From assembly GCA_947501355.1 (NCBI GenBank), contig CANMVA010000001.1, positions 1,310,001-1,374,000 of the forward strand: a DNA stretch of 64,000 nucleotides, given 5' to 3'. A program made the translations under genes and the position numbers. The stretch comes from an uncultured Paracoccaceae bacterium. GTDB lineage: Bacteria; Pseudomonadota; Alphaproteobacteria; Rhodobacterales; Rhodobacteraceae. How positions within the stretch are numbered: the first letter of the stretch is position 1; each line of letters begins with the position of its first letter. Below are positions 7,957 to 17,927 of this stretch, in pieces. Under the pieces are notes generated by a model. It did no database searches. It saw only the letters and a list, made by a program, of their open reading frames with translations, and was not told where the DNA came from.

Positions 7957-8604
7957 ATGAGACTATCATCGCCAGTCTACACACTTAAGCGTCACGCAAA
8001 ATTGCTGGCACGCGACAAAGGCATCAGGCTTCACGAGGCACTCAACCAGATTGCGACCAAAGAGGGTTTCAGCGATTGGAGCCACTTGGCGTCCCGCTGC
8101 TTCAAGGCGACACCAGCCAAGGAGATCATGCGCCGGCTCGATCCAGGTGACACAGTGCTCATCGGTGCGCGCCCAGGCCAGGGCAAAACCCTTCTTGGGT
8201 TGGAGTTGGCCGTATTGTCAGCGAAAAACAACGGCACAGGGTATATTTTCTCATTGGATTACAATGAGACAGAGGTTTGGGATCGGTTTGAAAGACTTGG
8301 TTTTGATCCGAAGGACTACGACGGTCCAATCGTTGTTGATACCTCGGACGACATCTGCGCGGCTCACATCATTGAACGCCTTGGAAATGCGACGGATCGT
8401 GCGGTTGTTGTTGTCGATTACCTGCAACTTTTGGATCAAAAGCGAAGCAACCCACCGCTTCAGGAACAAGTCCGGTCGCTCAAGAAATTTGCGATCGAAA
8501 GTGGCTCCATTGTGGCTCTGATCTCACAGATTGACCGCGCATTTGAGTTATCGTCCAGTAGCATGCCAAGTATTGACGACAGGCCCATATGGGCCGCGCT
8601 GTGA
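7957..8604 (+). pseudogene. DnaB/RecA-like ATPase, C-terminally truncated
   Basis: The 215-residue product starts at an ATG preceded by AAGGAGG. It has a helical N-terminus (residues 1-60), Walker A GARPGQGKT at residues 70-78, Walker B followed by LQLLDQ (VVVVDYLQLLDQ), and a late ISQIDRAFE. This matches the single-domain DnaB-like 'DNA helicase' proteins of Rhodobacterales. In the relatives I remember, the segment after the Asp-Asp near residue 209 continues into a conserved RLPNPLDL-type end of 25-30 residues. Here it changes to RPIWAAL and stops, and no frame downstream restores the missing tail. The ATPase core is intact, so a shortened product could still be made. Base composition is AT-richer than in flanking core genes. 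Confidence 0.62.
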
Positions 8605-8804
8605 AACGTGCGCCCCGGGGTTCTGCGCTTTGCTTTGCAGGACCGATGCTCGTTTTTTGATCTGCCCGGACGCCATTGCGTCGACGAATTCATCTTCAAC
8701 AGATCGCAATCGCGCAGTTTCAAGCCCACAAAACCGGGCCCCATTTAGATGACTTAGGCTGAGGTCGGACTGTCTGCCGGCTTTCTTCCAGTCGCCGCTC
8801 GTGA

Positions 8805-9689
8805 TCAAAACAGTGTCGACATGAACTTGTCTTCGATCGGATTAGGGGACGTCCCCTTTCTGGTGATCGACCCCAGCGGTCGATGAAACTGTGGGTGGTC
8901 GAAATCAAGGAAGACCAATCCTTCTTCTAAGTAGGGCGTCGTGGTGGCGACCGGCATCGTCGTAATTAAATCTGTATCGGCCACGATTTCCAGCACCGAC
9001 CGGATCGAATCCGTTTCGCAGACAATATGCATCGACGTCACACCGGATGCCTGCATCGCGGCTTCGGTCTGTTGACGCAGCAGACTTCCCCTTGAATGGG
9101 CGAGCCAGACCTGAGCTTCGAGATCCGATCCCGTGACATGATCAAGCAAAGTGAGCCGGTGATTGGCTCGACATAAAATGCCGATACGATCTTCAATGAT
9201 TGGCATGAAATCCAAACTTGCCGATTGTTCGGCCAGGCTTTGCGGCCCAAGAACAACGTCGACCTGACGCCTTTCGAGCATCGCCTGAAGCTCATAGACC
9301 AATCCAGTGCGCAACTCGACGACGCAATTTGGGTTCTCCCGGATGAAGCGTGCAATTGCGCTGCTCAAAAACCGGCCAGCGACAATCGGTGTCGCGCCGA
9401 TCCGGAGTTCACCGACAGCACCTTGAGCTGATTGGTCGGCAAGTATACTCGCCTGTTCTTCGGCCTGACGAATGGCCTGACCGTTGCGTGCAAGTCTTTG
9501 CGCAAGCGCATTGGGCACCGACCTGCGCCCGTCGCGGATAAAGAGTGCGCTGCCTAACCGATTTTCGAGTGTTTTCATGTTTCGACTGAGCGCTGGTTGC
9601 GTCAGTCCCAGCCGATCCGCCGCACTTTGGAATGCCCCCGATTCCACAATGACGGAAAGCTGTGCCAGATGTTTGGGATCAAGTTTCAT
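8805..9689 (-). CDS. LysR-type transcriptional regulator
   Basis: A 294-residue LysR-family regulator. The N-terminal winged helix-turn-helix spans residues about 3-62 (FQSAADRLGLTQPALSRNMKTLE), with the effector-binding domain after residue 90 (GELRIGATPIVAGRFL). It is divergent from the TRAP transporter genes across an 87-base AT-rich gap, the standard LysR arrangement, so it probably controls the TRAP-sulfatase-homogentisate operon. The inducer is unknown; an aromatic acid or its sulfate ester would fit the operon content. Confidence 0.9.
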   Translation of the reverse strand: MKLDPKHLAQLSVIVESGAFQSAADRLGLTQPALSRNMKTLENRLGSALFIRDGRRSVPNALAQRLARNGQAIRQAEEQASILADQSAQGAVGELRIGATPIVAGRFLSSAIARFIRENPNCVVELRTGLVYELQAMLERRQVDVVLGPQSLAEQSASLDFMPIIEDRIGILCRANHRLTLLDHVTGSDLEAQVWLAHSRGSLLRQQTEAAMQASGVTSMHIVCETDSIRSVLEIVADTDLITTMPVATTTPYLEEGLVFLDFDHPQFHRPLGSITRKGTSPNPIEDKFMSTLF

Positions 9690-9776
9690 ATCATATGCTT
9701 ATGTAATAGATTAAATCTTTGATTATATGAAATGCAATTGTGTTGCTAGCCTGCAATCAGATCTAGGGAGGATTCT
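9690..9776. promoter_or_regulatory. Divergent LysR / TRAP operon promoter region with palindromes
   Basis: The gap is clearly AT-richer than its surroundings. It contains nested dyads: TCATAT (9691-9696) paired with ATATGA (9725-9730), and a perfect AGATTAAATCT at 9708-9718 whose arms match around a central A. Such dyads in LysR-divergent gaps usually are regulator-binding sites. A GGGAGG ribosome-binding site precedes the ATG at 9777. Confidence 0.55.
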
Positions 9777-10835
9777 ATGTTTAGCTTCACAAAACTCGCA
9801 GCTGCTGCTGCGATTGCGTCTGCCGTTGCGCTCTTACCAGCGGTTGGCTCAGCTGAGATTTTCAAAGGGGAGATAGCTGGTGTTGGTGATCCAGTTCACA
9901 CGATGTTCGTCACCTTTGCCAACCAGGCGAGAACCGCTGACGTCGAAATTCAAGTCAATGCAGGTCAGACGCTGACGCGTTCCATGCTGAGCGGTGCACG
10001 TGGAGAGATCGAGTTTTTCTCGTCTGTCCCGTCGCTTGTCGGTTTGATGGCAAACGGCCAACGCATGTATGAAAGCGTCGAGGACGCGACCGAGGTTGCT
10101 GGCAACATTCGGTCGATCCTCGGGTTTGAAGCAGGCGCATAACATCCGGTCACGCTCGATGGTTCCAGCATCACGAGCTGGGACGACATCAAAGGTAAAT
10201 CGGTCTTCACCGGGCCACCTGCAGGGTCCGCATCTGCCACGTCAGAGGCGATTATTCGCATCATCACCGGTCTGGAAGCAGGTGAGGATTATGAGGCCGT
10301 TCGCCTGAGTTGGGGTGAAGGCTATGCCGCCCTCTCTGATGGAAAGATCGACATGATGGTCCGCCTTGCCGAGATTGGGTCAGCCAATATCGAAAGGTTC
10401 GGTCTGTCTGGTGAATTTCGTGTTCTGTCCATCCCTGAAGAGGTTTTGGGCAGTGAAGAAATGCAAGCCCTGTTTGGCCGTCCCGGCCGTGGCATGATCC
10501 AGTTCGAGGGTGACGTTTATCAGGGTCAGCAAACCGAAGGGACGATCACGGCACTTAGCTTTACCCAGTTCATTGGCACCCATGCCGGCGTCTCAGACGA
10601 CGTTGTTTACGCAGCAACGAAAGCCTTTTGGGAAAATCTGGACGACGTCCATTCGACGGCGTTTTTCCTGCAAGCCGTTACACCGGAAACGGCGTTCACA
10701 TCGGTAAACGTTCCGCTGCACCCCGGTGCCATCCGGTACTATGAAGAAGCAGGCTTTGACATTCCCGACGCGCTGCAAGGCAAGACTGCGCCAGGCGTTC
10801 GCGCCTGCGCAACGCACCCTGAGTGGAAAGCCTGA
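9777..10835 (+). pseudogene. TAXI-family TRAP transporter solute-binding protein interrupted by in-frame TAA
   Basis: The frame from 9777 to 10835 codes a 350-residue TAXI-type periplasmic binding protein with a signal peptide (ends AVGSAE). It is broken by a single TAA at 10140-10142. The codons after the stop continue in the same frame with typical family sequence (HPVTLDGSSITSWDDIKGK, then VFTGPPAGSAS), and the downstream part runs on to DALQGKTAPGVR and the natural TGA at 10833. Relatives have a residue such as Tyr or Phe where the stop falls, so one base change (TAC or TAT to TAA) explains it. The gene is in place before its permease. It is either a recent pseudogene, a read-through case or a sequence error. 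Confidence 0.8.
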
Positions 10836-10839
10836 AACT

Positions 10840-12759
10840 ATGACTGATGCAGCACATCCTACAAAGAATTTGACCCGCGTATTTGCATGGCTATCGAGCG
10901 CGGCATGCCTCGTTCTTGGCCTCATCGCGCTTTACAGTTCGGGCATCGATCTCATTGATCCCAAAATGCACCGGGCCTTGGGTTTTGCACTCGCTTTGTT
11001 TGTCGGGATCGCGGCCTCTCGAAAAAGATGGCTGGCGACAGACAGGCCAGTCACGCCATATCATGTGGCTCTCGACACGCTGCTACTTGTTGCGGGGCTT
11101 TGGGCGATCTGGTCGTTCTATTCGGTTCAATCCCAGATGGAGACATCGCTTTATGACGTGACCACACGTGACGCTTGGCCTGCTATCGCAGGATTGGTTG
11201 TGTTCCTGGAATTGTGCCGACGCTTGTGGGGCTGGGGCTTGTTCGGGGTCGGTGCCTTTGGGGTGCTTTACCTTCTGTATGGGCAAGACCTGCCAGGGCT
11301 GCTGTCACACTCCGGATTTACCCTGAAAGAGGTTGCAACGGCCCTTTGGTATAACACCAACAAAGGTGTCTTTGGCTCGATCACAAATATCGTCCTGAGT
11401 ACCGTCTTCATTTTCATCATTTTCGGTGTCTTGCTGGAAGGAACGGGTGCCGGCGACACGCTTCTGAAATTTGCGTTCCTTGCAACCCGGCGCACCCGTG
11501 GCGGGCCTGCTCATGCGGCCATCCTCGCCTCGTCCATGTTCGGCACGATGTCGGGGTCCACCGTGGCCAATATCGTGGGTACCGGCACCTTCACAATTCC
11601 CATGATCAAGAAACGCGGTTTCTCTCCGACCTTCGCGGCGGGCATTGAGGCGACAGCGTCTTCAGGTGGGCAGATCATGCCGCCGATCATGGGTGCGGCA
11701 GCTCTCGTCATGGCCGACCTGACGGGAGTTGGGTATCTCAGCATTATCATCGCCGCCCTTTTCCCGGCGCTTTTCTACTACTTCAGCTTGTTTTTTGCCG
11801 TGACCGTTGAAGCACGCCGTCAGGGCATCGAAGTGCAGGAAATGACCGTGGACGACAAAATCACGCGAGTTGACATGATCAACGCGGTGCTTTTTGTCGG
11901 GCCGATTGCCGTTGTTATTGGATCGCTGATGATGGGGCTTTCTACGTCTGCAGCTGGTTTCTATGCGGTTGTGGTCTTGGTGGTGCTTTCCGCAATTAAC
12001 CCCGAAGTGCGTCGTGACCCGATGCGGGTCTGGCGCTCGTTCCTCAAGGGCGCGCAGTCGGGGGCAACGCTGCTGATCGCTATTGCTGCAATTGGCATTC
12101 TGGTTGGGTCATTGGACTCAACCGGTCTTGGGCTGAAGCTGGCGAATGTCATCGCCGAAATTCGGGGAGAGAGCCTGTTTTCAGCGTTGCTGGTGGCGAT
12201 GTGTGGTGCGCTGATCCTTGGAATGGGGATGCCGACACTACCCGCTTATCTGATCATCATTCTGGTCATGGGGCCTGCCATTCAGGCACTTGGTATATCA
12301 ATGCTGACGGCGCATATGTTCGTCTTCTACTACGGGGTTGCCTCCTCCCTGACGCCGCCGGTGGCCATCGCGGCCTATGCAGCGGCGCCGATTGCGGGCG
12401 CAAATCCCTTGATCACGGCCTTTATGTCGTTCCGTCTCGGCATGGCGAAATTCATCATTCCGTTCATCTTTGCGTTCTACCCAACAATCCTCATTATCGA
12501 AGAGTTCAGCCTCTTGCCCTTCCTCTGGATCGTTGCGCGGACATGTTTTTGCATTTGGCTGTTCTCCTCTGCGTTATCCGGATTTGATCGCCGCAAACTG
12601 ACTGTCCCGGAAATCGTGTTGCGGTTCGGGATCGCCTTCACCTGTCTGGCCGTCAGCCCAACCATCCATCTGCCTGCAATAGCCATCGGGATCATGCTGA
12701 TTGTATATGATCTGCGTGCAAGCCGCTCCAACCACCCCACACCAGAGGCGTCATCATGA
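10840..12759 (+). CDS. TRAP transporter fused DctQM permease (TAXI type)
   Basis: A 639-residue inner-membrane protein. It starts at the ATG at 10840, four bases after the stop of the binding-protein gene; the frame is open upstream but that part overlaps the binding protein. The first roughly 170 residues hold four membrane helices (DctQ-like). The rest is the DctM part with about twelve helices, including GTMSGSTVANIVGTGTFTIP, EATASSGGQIMPPIMGAAA and ILGMGMPTLPAY, all signatures of the fused TAXI permeases. It imports organic acids with a Na+ or H+ gradient. Its binding-protein partner is interrupted, so transport may be lost or use another binding protein. It overlaps the sulfatase start by four bases. 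Confidence 0.93.
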   Translation: MTDAAHPTKNLTRVFAWLSSAACLVLGLIALYSSGIDLIDPKMHRALGFALALFVGIAASRKRWLATDRPVTPYHVALDTLLLVAGLWAIWSFYSVQSQMETSLYDVTTRDAWPAIAGLVVFLELCRRLWGWGLFGVGAFGVLYLLYGQDLPGLLSHSGFTLKEVATALWYNTNKGVFGSITNIVLSTVFIFIIFGVLLEGTGAGDTLLKFAFLATRRTRGGPAHAAILASSMFGTMSGSTVANIVGTGTFTIPMIKKRGFSPTFAAGIEATASSGGQIMPPIMGAAALVMADLTGVGYLSIIIAALFPALFYYFSLFFAVTVEARRQGIEVQEMTVDDKITRVDMINAVLFVGPIAVVIGSLMMGLSTSAAGFYAVVVLVVLSAINPEVRRDPMRVWRSFLKGAQSGATLLIAIAAIGILVGSLDSTGLGLKLANVIAEIRGESLFSALLVAMCGALILGMGMPTLPAYLIIILVMGPAIQALGISMLTAHMFVFYYGVASSLTPPVAIAAYAAAPIAGANPLITAFMSFRLGMAKFIIPFIFAFYPTILIIEEFSLLPFLWIVARTCFCIWLFSSALSGFDRRKLTVPEIVLRFGIAFTCLAVSPTIHLPAIAIGIMLIVYDLRASRSNHPTPEASS

Positions 12760-14327
12760 CCAAGCGCCCGAACTTTCTTTTCATCGTCACCGACCAACAT
12801 CGCGCCGATCATCTGGGATGCTATGGCAATGGCGTTGTCAAAACGCCCAATATCGACGGGATCGCGGCAGAAGGCACCCGTTGGAACAGGTTTTACGTCG
12901 CGAACCCTATTTGCATGCCCAACCGAGCGTCCATCATGACGGGTCGCATGTGTTCGGTGCATGGTGCGCGGCACAACTGGATACCGCTATCGAAGGACCA
13001 CACGACATTTGTCGAACTGCTGCGCGATGCCGGTTACACCACGGGCCTGATCGGCAAGTCACATCTGCAAAGCTTTACGGGGCTGCCAGCGACCAACAAA
13101 TTTGAAGAGAAAGACGGGTTGCGCGCCCCATCGGCGCACTTGCGCGACGCTTATAAGAACAACCGCCACACGCCAGACTATGATCTTGAGGACATCACGC
13201 GCTGGGACAGGCCACTGGCTGACCGGTTGCAGGGCGACTTTTACGGCTTCCAGCACGTCGAAATCGTGGCAGATCATGCCGACAAGGCCTCTGGCGATTA
13301 CCTCTTATGGGCGCGCGAACAACATGCGGATTTCGATAGCCTCGTTGGCCCGGAAAACGCGCTTCCTGATAACCGTGTCAAGGCCCCGCAAGCGTGGCGG
13401 ACTGCCGTTCCGGAAGAACTTTACTCCACAAGCTGGATCGCTGACCGGTCTGCCGACTGGATCGGTGAGCGGGCACAAGATGATGCCCCGTTTTTTCTGC
13501 AGATTTCCTTCCCGGACCCGCACCATCCGTTTACGCCACCCGGCAAATACTGGGACATGTATGACCCACTTGATATCGCGTTGCCGGAATCCTTCGGGAA
13601 AGGGAACCTGCCACCGATCAAAGCCATGCAGGACGCGATGGAAAAAGGCACTGACCCCCGGGACAATCAAAGCCCCTTCGCCGTGACGGAAGACGAAGCC
13701 CGCGCGATCATTGCTCTGACATATGGCATGATCACGATGATCGACGATGCGATCGGACGGGTCCTGCAGCAATTGGAAGATACGGGGCTGGCCGACAATA
13801 CAGTCGTCATCTTCACCACGGATCACGGCGACTACATGGGCGACCATGGCCTCATGCTCAAACTGCTGCTCCATTATCAAGGCGTTATTCGGGTGCCATT
13901 CATTTGGCATGATCCGACACATCCAACTGACGGGGTGGCTGTCGATGACTTGGCCTCCTCCATCGACATCTCAGCCACGATCCTGGCGCGGGCAGGGATC
14001 CAGCCGTTCAATGGGCTGCAAGGGCGCGACCTTTTTGCGTCTGATCCCGCCGAAGCGGTCATTGTTGAGGAAGACAGCCAACGCCTGATGACCGGCTTTG
14101 ACAAACCCCAACGGGTGCGGACGGTGGTAACTGATCAATACCGCATGTCTCTCAGGCAGGGTGAAAATTGGGGGGAACTCTACGACCTCCACGCGGACCC
14201 CGCCGAAGTGGAGAACCTGTTTGATGATCCAAGCTCTGCCCAGATCAGAGCGACTTTAACGGAAACGATGCTGCGCCGGATGATCGAGTTGCAAGACCGC
14301 GCGCCGCTGCCCGCCTATCGCGCTTGA
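12756..14327 (+). CDS. Type I sulfatase (formylglycine-dependent)
   Basis: A 523-residue sulfatase of the alkaline-phosphatase superfamily. [19 protein letters not shown] opens the fold and supplies metal-binding Asp13. Cys53-Met-Pro-Asn-Arg57 is the CxPxR motif whose cysteine becomes formylglycine, and [13 protein letters not shown] is the second metal-site motif. No signal peptide is seen, so it probably acts in the cytoplasm on imported sulfate esters. It is translationally coupled to the TRAP permease and followed by hmgA, so an aromatic sulfate ester feeding into homogentisate is a reasonable but unproven substrate. Choline-sulfatase-like specificity cannot be excluded. Confidence 0.88.
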   Translation: MTKRPNFLFIVTDQHRADHLGCYGNGVVKTPNIDGIAAEGTRWNRFYVANPICMPNRASIMTGRMCSVHGARHNWIPLSKDHTTFVELLRDAGYTTGLIGKSHLQSFTGLPATNKFEEKDGLRAPSAHLRDAYKNNRHTPDYDLEDITRWDRPLADRLQGDFYGFQHVEIVADHADKASGDYLLWAREQHADFDSLVGPENALPDNRVKAPQAWRTAVPEELYSTSWIADRSADWIGERAQDDAPFFLQISFPDPHHPFTPPGKYWDMYDPLDIALPESFGKGNLPPIKAMQDAMEKGTDPRDNQSPFAVTEDEARAIIALTYGMITMIDDAIGRVLQQLEDTGLADNTVVIFTTDHGDYMGDHGLMLKLLLHYQGVIRVPFIWHDPTHPTDGVAVDDLASSIDISATILARAGIQPFNGLQGRDLFASDPAEAVIVEEDSQRLMTGFDKPQRVRTVVTDQYRMSLRQGENWGELYDLHADPAEVENLFDDPSSAQIRATLTETMLRRMIELQDRAPLPAYRA

Positions 14328-14346
14328 TGCCCACCGGAGGCCTGAG

Positions 14347-15699
14347 ATGACACCCAAGTCCAATCGCCCAATGACCCAACAAATGGCCACAAATGGCACG
14401 ACACCGGGCTTTATGCCCGGATTTGGCAACGATCACGAGACCGAAGCCTTAGCGGGTGCCTTGCCCCAAGGCATGAACAGCCCGCAGAAATGCGAATATG
14501 GCCTCTATGCTGAGCAGCTGTCCGGCACGGCCTTCACAAAGCACCCGCCAGAGCGGACGTGGTGCTATCGCATTCGCCCATCTGTCAAACATTCCACCCG
14601 CTATACTAAAATCGATATGCCCTACTGGAAAAGCGCGCCCCTCGTGGACCCGGATGTGACCAGCCTTGGACAATATCGCTGGAACCCCATTGATGTCCCA
14701 GATGAAGGTCTCACTTGGGTCACTGGCATGCGCACGATGACTACGGCAGGCGATGTGAACACGCAGGTTGGCATGGCGACCCATGTTTATCTGGTCACGG
14801 AAAGCATGGTTGATGACTACTTCTTTTCAGCCGACAGTGAGCTGTTGGTTGTGCCCCAGCAAGGGCGCATCCGGTTCTATACAGAACTTGGCATCATCGA
14901 CCTTGAGCCAAAAGAAATCGCGATAATCCCGCGTGGTCTTGTCTACCGTGTGGACCTTCTTGACGGCCCTGCGCGCGGATTCGTTTGCGAGAACTACGGC
15001 GAGAAATTTGAATTGCCGGGGCGCGGTCCGATTGGGGCCAACTGTTTGGCCAATCCACGGGATTTCAAAGCACCGGTCGCCGCGTTTGAAGATCGCGAAG
15101 TGCCCTCAACCATCACGATCAAATGGTGTGGTCAGTTCCATGTCACCAAGATTGACCAAAGCCCTCTCGACGTCGTCGCATGGCACGGCAATTACACGCC
15201 CTACAAATATGACCTGCGCACGTATTGCCCTGTGGGATCTGTTCTGTTTGACCATCCTGATCCTTCGATCTTTACCGTTCTCACGGCGCCATCCGGCAGC
15301 CCTGGCACCGCGAATATCGACTTTGTGTTGTTCCGCGAACGCTGGATGGTGGCAGAAGATACATTCCGTCCGCCTTGGTATCACAAGAACATCATGTCCG
15401 AGTTGATGGGCAACATCTATGGCATCTATGACGCCAAGCCTGAAGGGTTCGTTCCAGGCGGCATCAGTCTGCACAACATGATGCTGCCCCATGGGCCGGA
15501 TCGTGATGCATTTGAAGGCGCATCCAATGCCGATCTGAAGGCCGAAAAACTCGACAACACAATGTCGTTCATGTTCGAGACACGGTTCCCGCAGCACCTG
15601 ACGCCATTCGCAGCAAACGAGGCCCCAATCCAGGACAATTATATCGACTGCTGGTCCGACCTGGAAAAACACTTCGATGGGAAACCGGGACGCAAATGA
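14347..15699 (+). CDS. hmgA: Homogentisate 1,2-dioxygenase
   Basis: A 450-residue enzyme that cleaves the ring of homogentisate to maleylacetoacetate using Fe(II) and O2. Typical sequence: [23 protein letters not shown] near the start, and [18 protein letters not shown] at about residues 340-357, which holds the His and Glu iron ligands. Length is normal for the family. The stop overlaps the start of the maleylacetoacetate isomerase gene by four bases. No 4-hydroxyphenylpyruvate dioxygenase gene lies nearby, so homogentisate must come from another locus or from an imported precursor. Confidence 0.96.
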   Translation: MTPKSNRPMTQQMATNGTTPGFMPGFGNDHETEALAGALPQGMNSPQKCEYGLYAEQLSGTAFTKHPPERTWCYRIRPSVKHSTRYTKIDMPYWKSAPLVDPDVTSLGQYRWNPIDVPDEGLTWVTGMRTMTTAGDVNTQVGMATHVYLVTESMVDDYFFSADSELLVVPQQGRIRFYTELGIIDLEPKEIAIIPRGLVYRVDLLDGPARGFVCENYGEKFELPGRGPIGANCLANPRDFKAPVAAFEDREVPSTITIKWCGQFHVTKIDQSPLDVVAWHGNYTPYKYDLRTYCPVGSVLFDHPDPSIFTVLTAPSGSPGTANIDFVLFRERWMVAEDTFRPPWYHKNIMSELMGNIYGIYDAKPEGFVPGGISLHNMMLPHGPDRDAFEGASNADLKAEKLDNTMSFMFETRFPQHLTPFAANEAPIQDNYIDCWSDLEKHFDGKPGRK

Positions 15700-16325
15700 A
15701 GCTCTATAGCTACTGGCGCTCCACCACATCATACCGCGTCCGGATTGCGCTGAACCTCAAGGGTCTGTCCTATGAAACGATCCCTGTGGATTTGATAGCT
15801 GGGGATCATCGCCGAAGCGATTACCTAGAAGTGAATCCGATCGGGGGCGTACCCAGCCTTGTCCTCGAAGACGGCGCCGTAGTGACCCAATCGATGGCGA
15901 TCCTTGAGTATCTCGACGCGGTGTATCCTACATGCCCATTGCTCCCGCAGCCCCCTTTGGATGCCGCGAGGGTCCGCGCCGCTGCGAACATCATTGCGTG
16001 CGACATCCATCCCGTGAACAACCTCAAGGTCGTCACCGCGATCAAAGAGATGGGTCATACCCAGGATGAGGCCGTCACGTGGATGAACGATTGGATGCAG
16101 CGTGGCTTGACCGCCTACCAAGCGCTGTTGCCCGCAGACACTGACTACAGTTTTGGAGACGCACCATCCCTTGCGGATATCTGTCTTATCCCGCAGCTCT
16201 ATAATGCCCATCGCTGGGGCGCCGATCTTTCCTCCCTCAAGCGTCTCACAGACATTGAAACACGCTGCCTTGCGCTTCCCACCTGTGCGGCGGCCCAGCC
16301 CGACAATCAGCCAGATGCAACCTAA
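15696..16325 (+). CDS. maiA: Maleylacetoacetate isomerase (zeta-class glutathione S-transferase)
   Basis: A 209-residue zeta-class GST that converts maleylacetoacetate to fumarylacetoacetate with glutathione. The glutathione-site motif is [11 protein letters not shown] at residues 9-19; the family more often has SSCSYRVR, so the catalytic serine region is kept while the Cys is replaced. [14 protein letters not shown] and the helical C-domain ([11 protein letters not shown], then [17 protein letters not shown]) are standard. Ten bases separate it from fahA. Confidence 0.94.
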   Translation: MKLYSYWRSTTSYRVRIALNLKGLSYETIPVDLIAGDHRRSDYLEVNPIGGVPSLVLEDGAVVTQSMAILEYLDAVYPTCPLLPQPPLDAARVRAAANIIACDIHPVNNLKVVTAIKEMGHTQDEAVTWMNDWMQRGLTAYQALLPADTDYSFGDAPSLADICLIPQLYNAHRWGADLSSLKRLTDIETRCLALPTCAAAQPDNQPDAT

Positions 16326-16334
16326 GGAGTTCAC

Positions 16335-17573
16335 ATGAGTGATTTGATGATCAGCTGGGTGACCAGTGCCAATTCCGACCACACCCAATTCCCGTTGAAC
16401 AACCTGCCATATGGCGTGTTTTCCGTAGGTGATGCTGCGCCGCGGTGTGGTGTCGCCATTGGTAAAATGATCCTCGACGTCGCCGCACTGGAAAACGCTG
16501 GCGTCTTGTCCTTCGAAGGAACCTTGCAAACAGCAAGCTGGAACGCCTTCATGGCCCTTGGGCAGGACGCATGGGCGAGGTTGCGTCGCGACTTGACCAA
16601 GCTGTTGGAAGAAGGATCATCCCAACAATCCGCGCTGGAGCCGCATTTGGTTGCAATGGCAGATGCACAGCTGCACATGCCATTCGTTGTTGCGGAATTC
16701 ACCGATTTCTACGCAGGCAAGCATCATGCCACCAATGTGGGCACCATGTTTCGGGGTGCCGAGAATGCCCTGCCGCCGAACTGGCTCCATATCCCGATCG
16801 GCTATAATGGCCGCGCTTCGTCGGTGGTGGTGTCGGGCACAGATATCGTCCGACCGCATGGTCAGCTCAAGAGTCCCAACGACGACGTGCCACGCTTTGC
16901 ACCTTCCGCGCGCTTCGACATCGAACTGGAGATGGGGGCCATCGTCGGTCAGCCGTCAAACGGGCCGATAACTGTCATGGACGCGTTCGCGAATATCTTT
17001 GGATACGTCCTGCTCAACGATTGGTCCGCGCGCGATATTCAGGCATGGGAGTATCAACCGCTTGGGCCGTTTCAAGCCAAAGCTACCGCGACGACAATCA
17101 GCCCATGGATCGTGACCGCTGCAGCACTGGAGCCATTCCGAACATCGACAACGGAACGTGAAAAGCCGCTCCTGCCCTACCTGCAGGAACCTGGCCCGAT
17201 GCTTTATGATATTGAGCTGGAGGTTGGTCTGACGCCGGACCGCGGCGAAGAGAGCATTATCGCAAGAACCAATTACACCGAAATGTACTACTCCGCGCCG
17301 CAACAACTGGCCCATCACACGACCTCGGGATGCCCAATGCGGGTGGGTGATCTGATCGGCTCGGGCACAATTTCTGGCCCTCAAAAAGATAACCGAGGTT
17401 CATTGCTTGAGCTGAGCTGGGGTGGAAAGGAGCCGTTTGAGCTTTCGGACGGAACATCGCGTAGCTTCATCGAAGACGGTGATACTCTGACGCTCAGAGG
17501 TGCCGCAAACGGCGACGGCTATAGGATTGGGTTTGGAAGTTGTTCGGGTCGCGTCCTGCCTGCGAGAAAATAG
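16335..17573 (+). CDS. fahA: Fumarylacetoacetase
   Basis: A 412-residue enzyme splitting fumarylacetoacetate to fumarate and acetoacetate, the last step of homogentisate degradation. Motifs include YGVFSVGDAAPRCGVAIG near the N-terminus, DFYAGKHHATNVGTMFRG with catalytic His, RFDIELEMGAIVG with metal-binding Glu residues, and GSGTISGPQKDNRGSLLELSW. The protein ends GRVLPARK; the last residues may have been altered by the transposase relic that begins right at its stop codon. Confidence 0.95.
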   Translation: MSDLMISWVTSANSDHTQFPLNNLPYGVFSVGDAAPRCGVAIGKMILDVAALENAGVLSFEGTLQTASWNAFMALGQDAWARLRRDLTKLLEEGSSQQSALEPHLVAMADAQLHMPFVVAEFTDFYAGKHHATNVGTMFRGAENALPPNWLHIPIGYNGRASSVVVSGTDIVRPHGQLKSPNDDVPRFAPSARFDIELEMGAIVGQPSNGPITVMDAFANIFGYVLLNDWSARDIQAWEYQPLGPFQAKATATTISPWIVTAAALEPFRTSTTEREKPLLPYLQEPGPMLYDIELEVGLTPDRGEESIIARTNYTEMYYSAPQQLAHHTTSGCPMRVGDLIGSGTISGPQKDNRGSLLELSWGGKEPFELSDGTSRSFIEDGDTLTLRGAANGDGYRIGFGSCSGRVLPARK

Positions 17574-17584
17574 ACGTCGTCGGA

Positions 17585-17927
17585 AGAAACCTCACACTGA
17601 AAGTGTTTGAGGCGAACGTCCGCTTGACGGATCGCATCCCGGATCACTCGACCTTTTCCCAGAACCGTCATGGTCGGTTCCGGGAAAGCGATCTGCTGCG
17701 CCATGTATTCGAGATGACACTCGCGCACCGCATCGAGGAAACCAACGGCCCAGAAGCGGCTCAAAAAGACTGATCTGCTCCTTGCCCACCTCAAAGGCAT
17801 TCTCGGCTTGGGTTGGCTCCGATTGCGCGGCCGATGCGGCGTTCAAGACGGATTTACCCTCGCAGCCATTGCCCAGAACCTTCGGAAACTGGCCAAGTTA
17901 AAGCCCATGGTCCCCGTAATAGGATGA
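17585..17927 (+). pseudogene. Transposase relic (IS5/IS1182-like), internally deleted
   Basis: Two pieces of one transposase are visible. In the frame open from 17540, the translation reads LTDRIPDHSTFSQNRHGRF then RESDLLRHVFE, a hallmark stretch of IS5/IS1182-type transposases (the family reads VPDHSTFSKNRHGRFR). It stops at 17771-17773. In another frame from about 17769 the text LLAHLKGILGLGWLRLRGR followed by FTLAAIAQNLRKLAKL is the typical C-terminus, ending with TGA at 17925-17927. The middle of the enzyme, with part of the catalytic core, is missing, so the element is dead. No inverted repeats were identified. Confidence 0.75.

Noticed and set aside
8548-8808. Minus-strand open frame of 86 codons between the truncated helicase and the LysR gene
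   Set aside because: No family resemblance, it overlaps the 3' ends of both neighbouring genes and has no clear ribosome-binding site. It may be debris from the event that truncated the helicase gene.
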